Below are positions 1-6,537 of a stretch of DNA of 9,190 nucleotides, piece after piece (position 1 is the first letter of the stretch; every line of letters starts with the position of its first letter). The stretch is from assembly GCA_002343455.1 (NCBI GenBank), contig DDSR01000481.1, positions 1 to 9,190 of the forward strand, read 5' to 3'. The notes under the pieces were generated by a model that ran no database searches, was not told the origin of the DNA, and saw nothing but the letters and a program-made list of their open reading frames with translations. The stretch comes from Deltaproteobacteria bacterium UBA2385 (GTDB lineage: Bacteria; Myxococcota_A; UBA796; UBA2385). A program made the position numbers and the translations under genes.

Positions 1-174
1 GCCCCCGCCCCTGCTGCGCCTGCTCCCGCGTCGAGCACAGCACCCGCCGAGAAGCCCAGCGCCAGGCCGGCCACGAAGCCCGTGGCTGCCGCGCCCGAGG
101 CGGCGCCGGAGGCCGATCCCGACCCAGAGCCCGAGGTCCCCGCCGGCTTCCTGCCCCTCCCGGATGATTTCTGA
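1..174 (+). CDS. C-terminal tail of an unidentified Pro/Ala-rich protein (5' end outside window)
   Basis: Frame 1 is open from the first base to the TGA at 172-174 and encodes 57 residues. The first about 45 are almost only Ala, Pro, Glu, Lys, Ser and Asp (alternating A/P, then P-E-x-D-P-E-P), which looks like a flexible extended linker. The protein ends in a short hydrophobic-acidic tail, PAGFLPLPDDF. Codon third positions are nearly all G or C, as in the genes that follow. The stop is one base from the preferred ATG of the TonB-dependent receptor, so it is probably the upstream member of the same operon. Pro-rich linkers are common in envelope and TonB-system proteins, but the folded part lies outside the window, so no function can be assigned. 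Confidence 0.7.
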   Translation, partial: APAPAAPAPASSTAPAEKPSARPATKPVAAAPEAAPEADPDPEPEVPAGFLPLPDDF

Positions 175-175
175 G

Positions 176-2704
176 ATGAACACCGCTGGTCTCGCGCTGC
201 GCCCCGCAGCATTGCTGCTCCGCGCCGGCCTCGTGGTGCTGCTCCTCAGCTGGGCGCCGGCCCAGGCCGAGCCTCGGGACGACGCCCGTCGGTACTTCCT
301 CTCGGGCCTGGACAAGGCGCGCGAGGGCAACTTCCAGGAGGCCCTCGACCTCTTCCTGACCGCCCACGAGATCTTCCCCCACCCCGTCACCTTGCACAAC
401 ATCGCCCGCTGCTTCTACAACCTCGGCCAGCTGGAGGCCTCGCTGGCCTACTACCGGCTGTACCAGGCCGCCGCGCCCGAGCAGGCCGCCGAGTACGACG
501 GCGTCATCGCGGTGCTCGAGGCCCGCCTCCAGCAGGAGCGCCTGCCGACCGCCCCGCCGGTCCCCGTCGAGGGCAGCGCGATGGCCGCCACCTCGAGCGA
601 GGTCGCCCGCCTGCGCGCCATCGCCGAGGAGCTGGCCGAGCTGGGGGCCAGGCTGGAGGAGCGCGGGGCCGAGGTCGCGGTGGAAGAGTCCTCCGGCCCG
701 GTCGAGCCCGCTGCCCCCGTGGTCGACCCCCCGGAGGTCGACCCCGGTGACCTGCTGGGAGGCGCCTACGAGCGGGTGGTCGTGACCGCCTCGCGCTACG
801 GCCAGAGCCCGCTGGACTCGCCCTCGACCGTCACCATCCTCACGGCCGACGACATCCGCCTCTCCGGCGCCGCCACCATCGCCGACGTGCTGCGGCGGGT
901 GGCGGGGGTCGACGTCATGACCCTCTCCGCCAGCCAGGCCGACGTCTCCATCCGCGGCTTCAACCGCGAGCTGGCCAACAAGGTGCTGGTCCTGATCGAT
1001 GGCCGCAGCATCTACCTGGACATGCTCGGCACGGTCCTGTGGGAGACCTTGCCGATCTCGCTCGAAGAGATCGAGCGCATCGAGGTCGTGCGCGGCCCCG
1101 GCTCGGCCGTCTACGGCGCGAACGCCGTCACCGGAGTGGTCAACATCATCACGCAGGCGCCGGGCACCGGGCGCTCGATGGTCGTCGGTGAGCTCGGCAC
1201 TGCCGGCTACATGCGGGGCGAGGCCATCGCCACCGGCCGGGCCCAGAACACGGGCTGGAGGCTGTCCTCGGGCTACCGCGAGCTGGGCCGCTGGGAGCGG
1301 GCGGCCGACCCCGAGGCCCAGTCCAGTCTGCGCCCCTTCTCGGTCGACGACGAGACCGCCAGCAAGGTGCTGCGGGTCAACGGACGGGTCGACCGGGCGC
1401 TCAGCGGCGACAGCTTCGCCAGCCTCTCGGCCGGACACAGCCGCGGCTACACCGAGTACTACGTCTTCGGCGCGCTGGGCGACTACGTCACCGGCTTCGA
1501 CCACAGCTACGCCCGCGGCGACCTCGGCTTCGGGCCCTTCCACCTGTGGACCTTCTTCAACCGCTTCGCCGGACCGACGGGCCCCTGGCTGGAGTACCAG
1601 GGCCAGCGTAGCCTCTGGACCACCTACGACGCGCGCACCTTCGACGTGGAGCTGGAGAGCGACGTCCGCTTCGAGACCGGTCCGGTCGAGCACCGCCTCA
1701 ACGCCGGCCTCGGCTACCGGCACAAGCAGGTCGCCTGGGAGTACCTGGAGGGGGACGGCGCGCCAATCCGGGAAGACCACTACAACGCCTTCGTCCAGGA
1801 CAGCGCCAGCGTCGGCGTCCTGCGCTTGATCGGGTCCTTGCGGGTGGACCGCCACCCGCTGGTCGAGCTCCAGCAGACCGTCTCCCCGCGGGCCGCGGCG
1901 ATCGTGCGGGTGGGCGAGGGGACCGCGCTGCGGGCCAACGTCGGCACCTCCTTCCGCAGCCCCTCCTTCATGGAGTCCTACCTCGACCTGCAGCAGCCCA
2001 CCGAGGCCGATGGCATCTACGTCGACACCCTGGGCAACAAGGAGCTCGCCCCCGAGCGCATCCTGACGGCCGAGGTCGGCCTGCACGACGCCAGCAGCCG
2101 CCGCTTCGAGGGCGACGCCGCCTTCTACGTCAACCGCGTCACGGACTTGATCTACGTCACCGATCTCAGCCCGGAGATCAGCTCCTTCAACCCCGAGAAC
2201 AACGGCTTCAGCGCCGGATCCACCGGCTTCGTCAACCTGCCGCCGACCTACACCGCCATGGGCGGCGAGCTGGAGGGCCGGGTCTTCCCGATTGACGGCC
2301 TGGATCTCTACGCCAACGGCGCGGTGGAGCGCATCCTGGAGAGCGAGGAGGGCGTCACCGTGGTCGACCAGTCGACCTCCTTGCTCAAGCTCAACGTCGG
2401 CGCCATGTTCCGCTCGCCCTGGCGGGTGGACGTCTCGGCCCACGCCCAGGCCCTCTCCGCCCAGACCTGGCGGCTGCGCGACTACGACGAGTCCGGGCAG
2501 CTGATCGTCGAGGAGGAGCGCACCCCCGCGCGCACCGTGGCGGTCGCCCGGGTGGCGGCCCGCCCGATGCCGGACGAGGGGCTCGAGCTCAGCCTGAGCG
2601 CCTGGAACGTGGTCCCGCTGGTCATGGGCGAGGGCTTCCGCGAGCACCCCAAGGGCCAGCGGGTCGGCTCGCGCGTCTTCGGCAACGCCACCTGGAGGTT
2701 CTGA
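176..2704 (+). CDS. TonB-dependent outer-membrane receptor with N-terminal TPR domain
   Basis: Outer-membrane active-transport receptor of 842 residues; the ligand is unknown. The order is: signal peptide (about 1-31, ending APAQA), two TPR-like helical hairpins (about 35-118, with FLSGLDKAREGNFQEALDLF and NIARCFYNLGQLEASLAYY), an Ala/Glu-rich probable coiled coil (about 138-170), a Pro/Val linker, a TonB-box-like segment ERVVVTAS (199-206), the plug (about 208-327, with DVSIRGF, VLIDGRSIY, IERIEVVRGPGSAVYGANAV and GVVNIIT), then a beta-barrel ending in ...NATWRF with the terminal Phe typical of outer-membrane proteins. The usual receptor is about 600-750 residues; the excess is the periplasmic TPR extension ahead of the TonB box. 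An ATG at 164 is in frame, but 176 is preferred: it follows the upstream stop by one base (TGAgATG, the same junction as at the next gene) and GGATGA at 162-167 can serve as ribosome binding site. The plug assignment is firm; the ligand class is not readable. Confidence 0.93.
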   Translation: MNTAGLALRPAALLLRAGLVVLLLSWAPAQAEPRDDARRYFLSGLDKAREGNFQEALDLFLTAHEIFPHPVTLHNIARCFYNLGQLEASLAYYRLYQAAAPEQAAEYDGVIAVLEARLQQERLPTAPPVPVEGSAMAATSSEVARLRAIAEELAELGARLEERGAEVAVEESSGPVEPAAPVVDPPEVDPGDLLGGAYERVVVTASRYGQSPLDSPSTVTILTADDIRLSGAATIADVLRRVAGVDVMTLSASQADVSIRGFNRELANKVLVLIDGRSIYLDMLGTVLWETLPISLEEIERIEVVRGPGSAVYGANAVTGVVNIITQAPGTGRSMVVGELGTAGYMRGEAIATGRAQNTGWRLSSGYRELGRWERAADPEAQSSLRPFSVDDETASKVLRVNGRVDRALSGDSFASLSAGHSRGYTEYYVFGALGDYVTGFDHSYARGDLGFGPFHLWTFFNRFAGPTGPWLEYQGQRSLWTTYDARTFDVELESDVRFETGPVEHRLNAGLGYRHKQVAWEYLEGDGAPIREDHYNAFVQDSASVGVLRLIGSLRVDRHPLVELQQTVSPRAAAIVRVGEGTALRANVGTSFRSPSFMESYLDLQQPTEADGIYVDTLGNKELAPERILTAEVGLHDASSRRFEGDAAFYVNRVTDLIYVTDLSPEISSFNPENNGFSAGSTGFVNLPPTYTAMGGELEGRVFPIDGLDLYANGAVERILESEEGVTVVDQSTSLLKLNVGAMFRSPWRVDVSAHAQALSAQTWRLRDYDESGQLIVEEERTPARTVAVARVAARPMPDEGLELSLSAWNVVPLVMGEGFREHPKGQRVGSRVFGNATWRF

Positions 2705-2705
2705 G

Positions 2706-3821
2706 ATGTTCATCTCCGGTTGGTCGCTGCTCTCCCTGCTCGCCTGCGGCTGGTCCCCGCCGCTCGATCCCGACGCGGCCCAGGTCCTCAACAGCCTCTC
2801 GGGGACGGTCGTCTACTCCGGCGATGCCGAGCCCCAGACCGTGATCGTCCTGCTCTTCGCCGCCGACGATCCTCCTCCGCCGGCGGGCACCGGCAGCCCG
2901 GTGGCCTTCTCGACCGTGCCGGCCGACGCCTTCACCGGCGACGGGGCGGGCCTGCAGTCCGCGCCCTGGGCCCTCTCCCGCGTGCCCGATGGGGACTGGC
3001 TCGTCACCGCGATGATGGACATGGACGGGGACTTCCACCCGCTGCTCGGCAGCAACGCCGGCGCGACCTGTGGCGACGTCGGCGGCGCCCACCTGCAGAG
3101 CCTGGGCAGCGCCGACCTGGGCGTCGTCCGGGTCGAGGGCGGCGCCTTGCTCGACGACATCGCCGTACTGGTGGCCAACACCTACCCGACCGAGCGCCCC
3201 GCCTGGCAGTTCCAGGCCAACGCCGTCGACCAGCTCGCCGCCGCCGTCGCCCTGGCGGACCCCAGCGACGACGCCGAGCTCTTCACCCTCAGCTCGACCG
3301 GGGTCGCCTCCGAGGTGCTCCAGCTCAGCGGTCCCTTCGACGGCAGCGAACTCTGCGACACCGCCTTCTGGGTCCACTTCGTCGACGCCGACGCCGACGG
3401 CCTGCCCGACCCCCACCCCGAGCCGGCCTACGCCGACCTTGGCATCCCCTACGCCTGGCCCCGGGTCTACCTCCAGTACCTGGACCTGAGCGAGGAGCAG
3501 CTCGCCTCCGGCGAGGCCTACGTCGCCGAGGCCATCGTCAACCCGCTGCTGATCGACCTCTACGGCGGCCCGGTGCCCGTCGGGGTCCCGACCCCGCTCA
3601 CCCAGCTCTCGGTGGCCTTCGTCCCCGCCGCGCAGCACCTCCTCCCCGATGGCAGCGCCGAGCTGCTGCAGGCCCCCGAACTGCCGGTTGGTGCCTGGTC
3701 GGTCACCGTCGTCGCCCAGACCGGCCAGACCTGGACCCTGCCCAACGAGCTGGCCGCCTTTCAGAGCACCGACCCCAGCTTCGCCCCTGCCAGCCAGGCC
3801 CAGGTCCTCGTCGTCCAGTAG
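2706..3821 (+). CDS. Probable outer-membrane lipoprotein with Asp-rich calcium-site-like motifs, partner of the TonB receptor
   Basis: A 371-residue protein of no family I can name. It begins with a short hydrophobic signal, MFISGWSLLSLLAC, with a good lipobox (L-L-A-C14), although the signal unusually lacks Lys or Arg. The first domain, about 30-160, looks like a beta-sandwich (SGTVVYSG, VIVLLFAADDPPPP) with DMDGD at 105-109 and a CGDVGGAH segment at 122-129. A second Asp cluster, DADADGLPD at 227-235, has the spacing of calcium-binding DxDxDG loops. Cys122 and Cys217 could pair. The C-terminal part (about 290-371) is Pro/Leu/Val-rich and beta-like. The ATG lies one base after the receptor stop (TGAgATG), so translation is probably coupled. 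By analogy with other receptor/lipoprotein pairs it may help capture or process the receptor's substrate at the outer membrane; that role is inference. It ends with TAG. Confidence 0.8.
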   Translation: MFISGWSLLSLLACGWSPPLDPDAAQVLNSLSGTVVYSGDAEPQTVIVLLFAADDPPPPAGTGSPVAFSTVPADAFTGDGAGLQSAPWALSRVPDGDWLVTAMMDMDGDFHPLLGSNAGATCGDVGGAHLQSLGSADLGVVRVEGGALLDDIAVLVANTYPTERPAWQFQANAVDQLAAAVALADPSDDAELFTLSSTGVASEVLQLSGPFDGSELCDTAFWVHFVDADADGLPDPHPEPAYADLGIPYAWPRVYLQYLDLSEEQLASGEAYVAEAIVNPLLIDLYGGPVPVGVPTPLTQLSVAFVPAAQHLLPDGSAELLQAPELPVGAWSVTVVAQTGQTWTLPNELAAFQSTDPSFAPASQAQVLVVQ

Positions 3822-3835
3822 GCCATGTTGCGGGG

Positions 3836-3870
3836 AATTTTCATCCCCCCTCGGTCGTTGGGCTACCGTG
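3836..3870 (+). promoter_or_regulatory. Possible sigma-70-like promoter in the 66-bp gap before the arylsulfotransferase gene
   Basis: This is the only AT-enriched patch in the gap 3822-3887. TTTTCA at 3838-3843 matches 4 of 6 bases of a -35 box. TACCGT at 3864-3869 fits the loose TAnnnT form of a -10 box. The spacer is 20 bp, longer than the ideal 17, so the call is weak. The gap and a new strong ribosome binding site make a fresh transcription start plausible here; read-through from the receptor operon is equally possible. Confidence 0.25.
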
Positions 3871-3877
3871 CCGCGAC

Positions 3878-3883
3878 AGGAGG
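3878..3883 (+). promoter_or_regulatory. Strong ribosome binding site AGGAGG that fixes the arylsulfotransferase start
   Basis: AGGAGG lies 4 bases before the ATG at 3888. It decides against the in-frame ATG at 3825, which has no such site and would place 21 residues without signal character in front of the lipoprotein signal. Confidence 0.7.
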
Positions 3884-3887
3884 TCGG

Positions 3888-5489
3888 ATGAGGGGTGTGC
3901 TGGTGCGTTGCGGAGTGCTGGGTTGGATGCTGGGCTGTTCGGGCGGGGCCAAGGACCCGGCCCTGCCCGATGGCGGCGGCACCGATGGCGGGGGCACCGA
4001 CGGCGGCTCGACGGCCGAGACGATCCCGGCCTTCGCCAGCAGCGTGTCGGCCAACGAGCACAACCCCTTCGCGGCCCTGGTCGCGGTCAGCCTGGAGCAG
4101 GCGGCGCGGGTGCACATCGAGTACGGCGAGGGCGCCCTGACCCACCAGACCCCCGCCATGGAGGTCGGGGCGGGCGAGTCGGCGCAGATCCAGGTCCTGG
4201 GGCTCCGCGCGGGGCGCAGCTTCCAGGTCCAGGCCGTCGCCACCGTCGATGGCGAGGAGACCCGGGGCCAGGTCCACGAGTTCAGCACGGACCCCCTGCC
4301 CGACACCTGGCCGACTTGTACGCCGGACTTCACCCTCTCCGAGGCGGAGTTCGACGCGGACGAGGTGCTGTGTACCCACGGGCTCTCGACCGATGGCCGC
4401 CGCTTCTACTTCTGCACCGACTACTGGGGCGAGACCGTCTTCTCGATCGCCTCGGACGACAACGACCTGCTGATGTCGATGAAGCCGCTGCAGGATGGCA
4501 GCTGGGCCTCCACCTCGGGCAGCAGCGCCAGCCTGTACCTCTTCGACGAGCTGGGGGCGAGCACCGACAAGCTGCTGAGCAGCTACTTCCGCGACCGGAC
4601 CCGCTTCAGCCACCAGTTCATCGACAGCCACGACCTCATCCAGATCGACTCCGGGATCTGGAGCGGGGCGATCGTGATCCTGACGCTGTCGGCCGAGTTC
4701 CTCACCGAGACGGAGTACAAGATGGGCAACGGGCTCATCGTCTACGATCCTCTCACGGACGAGGTCCTCTACGACTACCACTTCCTGGGCCCGATTGATG
4801 ATGGCACCTCGGTCAACCCGCTTGTCTCCTTCGATCGTGACGGCAGCGGCGACAACGAAGAGGACTGGACCCACGTAAACTCGATGGTCCACGGCGAGGA
4901 CCCCGACGGCCGCGAGTACCTGCTGCTCTCGCTGAAAGCCCAGGACTGGATCGTCAAGCTGTACCCGGACACCGACGAGATCGGCTGGATCCTGGGGCGC
5001 GAGGGCGACTTCACCCTGGTCGACGACATCGAGGCCGCCGAACCGGTCGAGCTGTCGCCCATCGAGTGGGCCTACCACCAGCATGGAATCGTGCCCGTGC
5101 AGAGCGACGACGGGTACACCCACCTGCTGATGCTCGACAACGGCTACCCTCGCCATGACGGCCTGGACTACGTCTACGACGACGCCTACAGCCGGGCGAT
5201 CGAGTACCGCATCGACGAGGAGCGACGGCTGGTCGACATCGTCTTCGAGTACGGCGACTCGGACCGCCGCTCGCCAGAGTACTTTCTCAGCGAGATCTGC
5301 GGAAACGTCGTCCTGACTGAAGAGTCGGACCGGCTGCTGGTCCTCGACGGGGTCGCGGGGACCCGCATCGAGCTGGACTACCCCCAGGCCACCGAGCGCT
5401 GGCGGATGCGCTGCTCTCCCTTGGAGCTGTGTGAGTACCGCTTGGAGTGGTATCCTTCGCTCTACGAGAGGGACTGGTACTACCGATGA
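3888..5489 (+). CDS. Arylsulfotransferase-family (ASST) lipoprotein
   Basis: 533 residues. ASST enzymes move a sulfuryl group between phenols through a sulfated histidine. The signal MRGVLVRCGVLGWMLGC ends in a weak lipobox (M-L-G-C17), followed by a D-G-G linker (28-40). A beta-sandwich at about 46-135 resembles the N-terminal domain of ASST (NPFAALVAVSLEQAARVHIEYGEG region). The rest (about 140-520) is a propeller-type domain: HDLIQID with His248, DWTHVNS with His329, LLLSLKAQDWIVKLYPDTD then GWILG, and YHQHGIVPV with His399, followed by LMLDNGYPR. By motif order these correspond to E. coli His252, His356 and the nucleophile His436. The position of Arg374 appears to be Lys350. The enzyme in E. 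coli is soluble and periplasmic, whereas this one is probably lipid-anchored. The start at 3888 is chosen on AGGAGG and the signal peptide. The stop overlaps the next ATG. Family assignment is fairly sure; substrate and activity are not. Confidence 0.82.
   Translation: MRGVLVRCGVLGWMLGCSGGAKDPALPDGGGTDGGGTDGGSTAETIPAFASSVSANEHNPFAALVAVSLEQAARVHIEYGEGALTHQTPAMEVGAGESAQIQVLGLRAGRSFQVQAVATVDGEETRGQVHEFSTDPLPDTWPTCTPDFTLSEAEFDADEVLCTHGLSTDGRRFYFCTDYWGETVFSIASDDNDLLMSMKPLQDGSWASTSGSSASLYLFDELGASTDKLLSSYFRDRTRFSHQFIDSHDLIQIDSGIWSGAIVILTLSAEFLTETEYKMGNGLIVYDPLTDEVLYDYHFLGPIDDGTSVNPLVSFDRDGSGDNEEDWTHVNSMVHGEDPDGREYLLLSLKAQDWIVKLYPDTDEIGWILGREGDFTLVDDIEAAEPVELSPIEWAYHQHGIVPVQSDDGYTHLLMLDNGYPRHDGLDYVYDDAYSRAIEYRIDEERRLVDIVFEYGDSDRRSPEYFLSEICGNVVLTEESDRLLVLDGVAGTRIELDYPQATERWRMRCSPLELCEYRLEWYPSLYERDWYYR
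5466..5488 (+). promoter_or_regulatory. Ribosome binding site and ATGA start/stop overlap coupling two lipoprotein genes
   Basis: GAGAGGGA at 5466-5473 precedes the ATG at 5486, whose last two bases are the first two of the TGA (5487-5489) ending the arylsulfotransferase gene. This ATGA overlap implies translational coupling. It also selects 5486 over an in-frame upstream start at 5447, which would put 13 extra residues ahead of a clean lipoprotein signal. Confidence 0.6.
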
Positions 5490-6148
5490 ACACGCTGCTG
5501 CTCTCCTTCCTCCTGGCCTGCTCGGGCGACTCCAAGGACACCTCCACGGCGGACGGCGGCGCGGCCGACGGCGGCGGAGCCGACGGGGGCACGGGTGACG
5601 GGGGAGGTGACGGGGGGGGCACCGACGGGGGAGGCGACGGGGGAGGCGACGGGGGCACCGGCGACGGGGGCACCGGCGACGGGGGCACCGTTGAGGAGGA
5701 CGGGCTGGTCACCTGGGAGGGCGAGGCCACCCTGGGCGAGACCTGGGTCGGCACCGAGGCCATCATCCTGCGCGCCGACGGCGGCCTGGGCGACACCCAC
5801 TGCGCCATCTCCTACAGCGTGCAATCCACCGGCCAGCTCGACGACTGCGCCGCCTGCGTCATGGCCTTCGAGGTCGTGCTCGGTCCGGCGACGGTGGAGA
5901 TCGATCGCGCCTGCGCGCAGGCCGGCTACGACGCCGCCGCCGTGGCCTCGCTCGAGGGTACCGTGCGCGCCTACGGCCTCGCCCTGGACTACCTCGGTCA
6001 CTCCAACGCGCTGATGGTGCGGGAGGGTTCGGTCTGGTCGCCGGTCTCCTTCGTCGACTGGAGCTCCAGCACCAAGATCATCCGATACCAGTGGGACAAC
6101 GGCTACCTCAGCTACACCCCCGACCCCGAAGGCCCCGCCGCACCTTGA
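5486..6148 (+). CDS. Lipoprotein with long Asp-Gly-Gly linker and CxxC-containing domain
   Basis: 220 residues; function not recognised. The signal MNTLLLSFLLAC has a good lipobox (L-L-A-C12). It is followed by CSGDSKDTSTADGG and a low-complexity linker of DGG, DGGG and TGDGG units to about residue 68. The globular part (about 70-210) contains Cys106, a DDCAACVMAFEV segment with Cys121 and Cys124, and Cys143: four cysteines, enough for two disulfides or a metal site. It has several Trp and Tyr and ends in a Pro-rich tail, SYTPDPEGPAAP. Small lipoproteins with a similar C...C-x-x-C...F-x-V layout are, from memory, frequent as hypothetical genes in Myxococcota. It is translated from an ATGA overlap with the arylsulfotransferase, suggesting a common location and perhaps a shared task at the outer membrane. 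The flanks of CxxC do not look like thioredoxin. Confidence 0.82.
   Translation: MNTLLLSFLLACSGDSKDTSTADGGAADGGGADGGTGDGGGDGGGTDGGGDGGGDGGTGDGGTGDGGTVEEDGLVTWEGEATLGETWVGTEAIILRADGGLGDTHCAISYSVQSTGQLDDCAACVMAFEVVLGPATVEIDRACAQAGYDAAAVASLEGTVRAYGLALDYLGHSNALMVREGSVWSPVSFVDWSSSTKIIRYQWDNGYLSYTPDPEGPAAP
5585..5690 (+). repeat. Tandem 12/15-bp G-rich repeat encoding the Asp-Gly-Gly linker; canonical G-quadruplex pattern
   Basis: Direct repeats: GACGGGGGAGGC twice (5624-5635, 5636-5647), then GACGGGGGCACCGGC nearly three times (5648-5662, 5663-5677, 5678-5690). G-runs of five or more lie at 5585-5589, 5600-5604, 5612-5619 (eight G), 5627-5631, 5639-5643, 5651-5655, 5666-5670 and 5681-5685. Up to 5655 all loops are 7 bases or less once GGG at 5593-5595 is counted, so the G3+N1-7 rule for quadruplexes is met on the coding strand. 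Glycine is mostly GGC elsewhere but often GGG in this tract, consistent with recent repeat expansion. Confidence 0.85.
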
Positions 6149-6181
6149 CGGGGCGCGGTGCAACCGAGTAGCTGCCCGGTC

Positions 6182-6535
6182 ATGGAACGTGGCCCCGCCC
6201 GCATCGACCCTGCCGCCAGCCTCGGAGACGAGTGCGAGGTGCAGCATGTGCGCGGCTCCGGTCCCGGCGGGCAGCACCGCAACAAGCGGCAGACCGGGAT
6301 CCGACTGACCCACCGGCCTTCGGGCGTGGTGGTGGTCGCCACCGAGCGGCGCTCCCAGGTGCAGAACCATGGGGCCGCGATGGAGCGCCTGCAGGCGCGG
6401 CTGATCGAGAAGAGCCGTGTGCAGCCCGAGCGCAAGCCCACCCGCCCCGGCGCCGGCGCCCGACGCGCGCGCCTCCAGGCCAAGCGCCAGCGCTCGGACA
6501 CCAAAGCCCTGCGCCGTCGTCCGTCGGAGGACTGA
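6182..6535 (+). CDS. Stand-alone RF-1 (GGQ) domain protein, probable ribosome-rescue peptidyl-tRNA hydrolase
   Basis: 117 residues from ATG 6182. Class I release factors hydrolyse peptidyl-tRNA through a GGQ loop; this protein has only that domain. RGSGPGGQHRNK (24-35) holds the catalytic GGQ at 29-31, followed by GIRLTHRPSGVVVVAT and ERRSQVQNHGAAMERL, the usual RF-1 domain core. There is no stop-codon-reading domain, so it cannot be a normal RF1 or RF2. The C-terminus (about 75-117) is strongly basic (RRARLQAKRQRSDTKALRRR), like the tail by which ArfB/YaeJ-type rescue factors enter an empty mRNA channel. It is slightly shorter than E. coli ArfB (140 residues); the related mitochondrial MTRFR type is another possibility. 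An in-frame GTG at 6158 is an alternative start; neither has a strong ribosome binding site. The next gene begins two bases after its stop. Confidence 0.88.
   Translation: MERGPARIDPAASLGDECEVQHVRGSGPGGQHRNKRQTGIRLTHRPSGVVVVATERRSQVQNHGAAMERLQARLIEKSRVQPERKPTRPGAGARRARLQAKRQRSDTKALRRRPSED
6526..6530 (+). promoter_or_regulatory. Ribosome binding site GGAGG supporting a GTG start at 6538
   Basis: GGAGG sits 7 bases before GTG 6538, inside the last codons of the release-factor-like gene. This is ideal spacing and the reason for choosing GTG 6538 rather than any upstream in-frame codon inside the preceding gene. Confidence 0.65.
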
Positions 6536-6537
6536 GC

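Noticed and set aside
164..175. ATG at 164 as start of the TonB receptor
   Set aside because: In frame, but it overlaps the end of the upstream gene, lacks a ribosome binding site and adds only four residues; ATG 176 has GGATGA at good spacing and the same TGAgATG junction as the next gene.
3832..3848. GGGGA / TCCCC hairpin in the 66-bp gap as terminator or operator
   Set aside because: Five base pairs, no T-tract, no second copy; too weak to call.
2720..4798. A 692-codon plus-strand frame shifted relative to the lipoprotein gene
   Set aside because: Its product is an Arg/Pro/Gly-dominated shadow without folds; it runs through the end of one real gene and into another.
2622..5156. An 844-codon open frame on the minus strand opposite the lipoprotein and arylsulfotransferase genes
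   Set aside because: It spans two genes and their gap, its product is repetitive Val/Gly/Asp/Arg/His-rich without domain motifs, and the plus-strand genes have signals, ribosome binding sites and family motifs. It is a high-GC shadow.
5846..5857. CxxC motif of the small lipoprotein as a Dsb-type thiol oxidoreductase dedicated to the arylsulfotransferase
   Set aside because: Flanking residues do not fit a thioredoxin fold (no W/F-x-x-C-x-x-C context, no cis-Pro region seen), and the domain is too short and beta-like.
6132..6154. GCCCCG / CGGGGC inverted repeat across the stop of the CxxC lipoprotein as a terminator
   Set aside because: Only six base pairs with an 11-base loop and no following T-run; expected by chance at this GC content.
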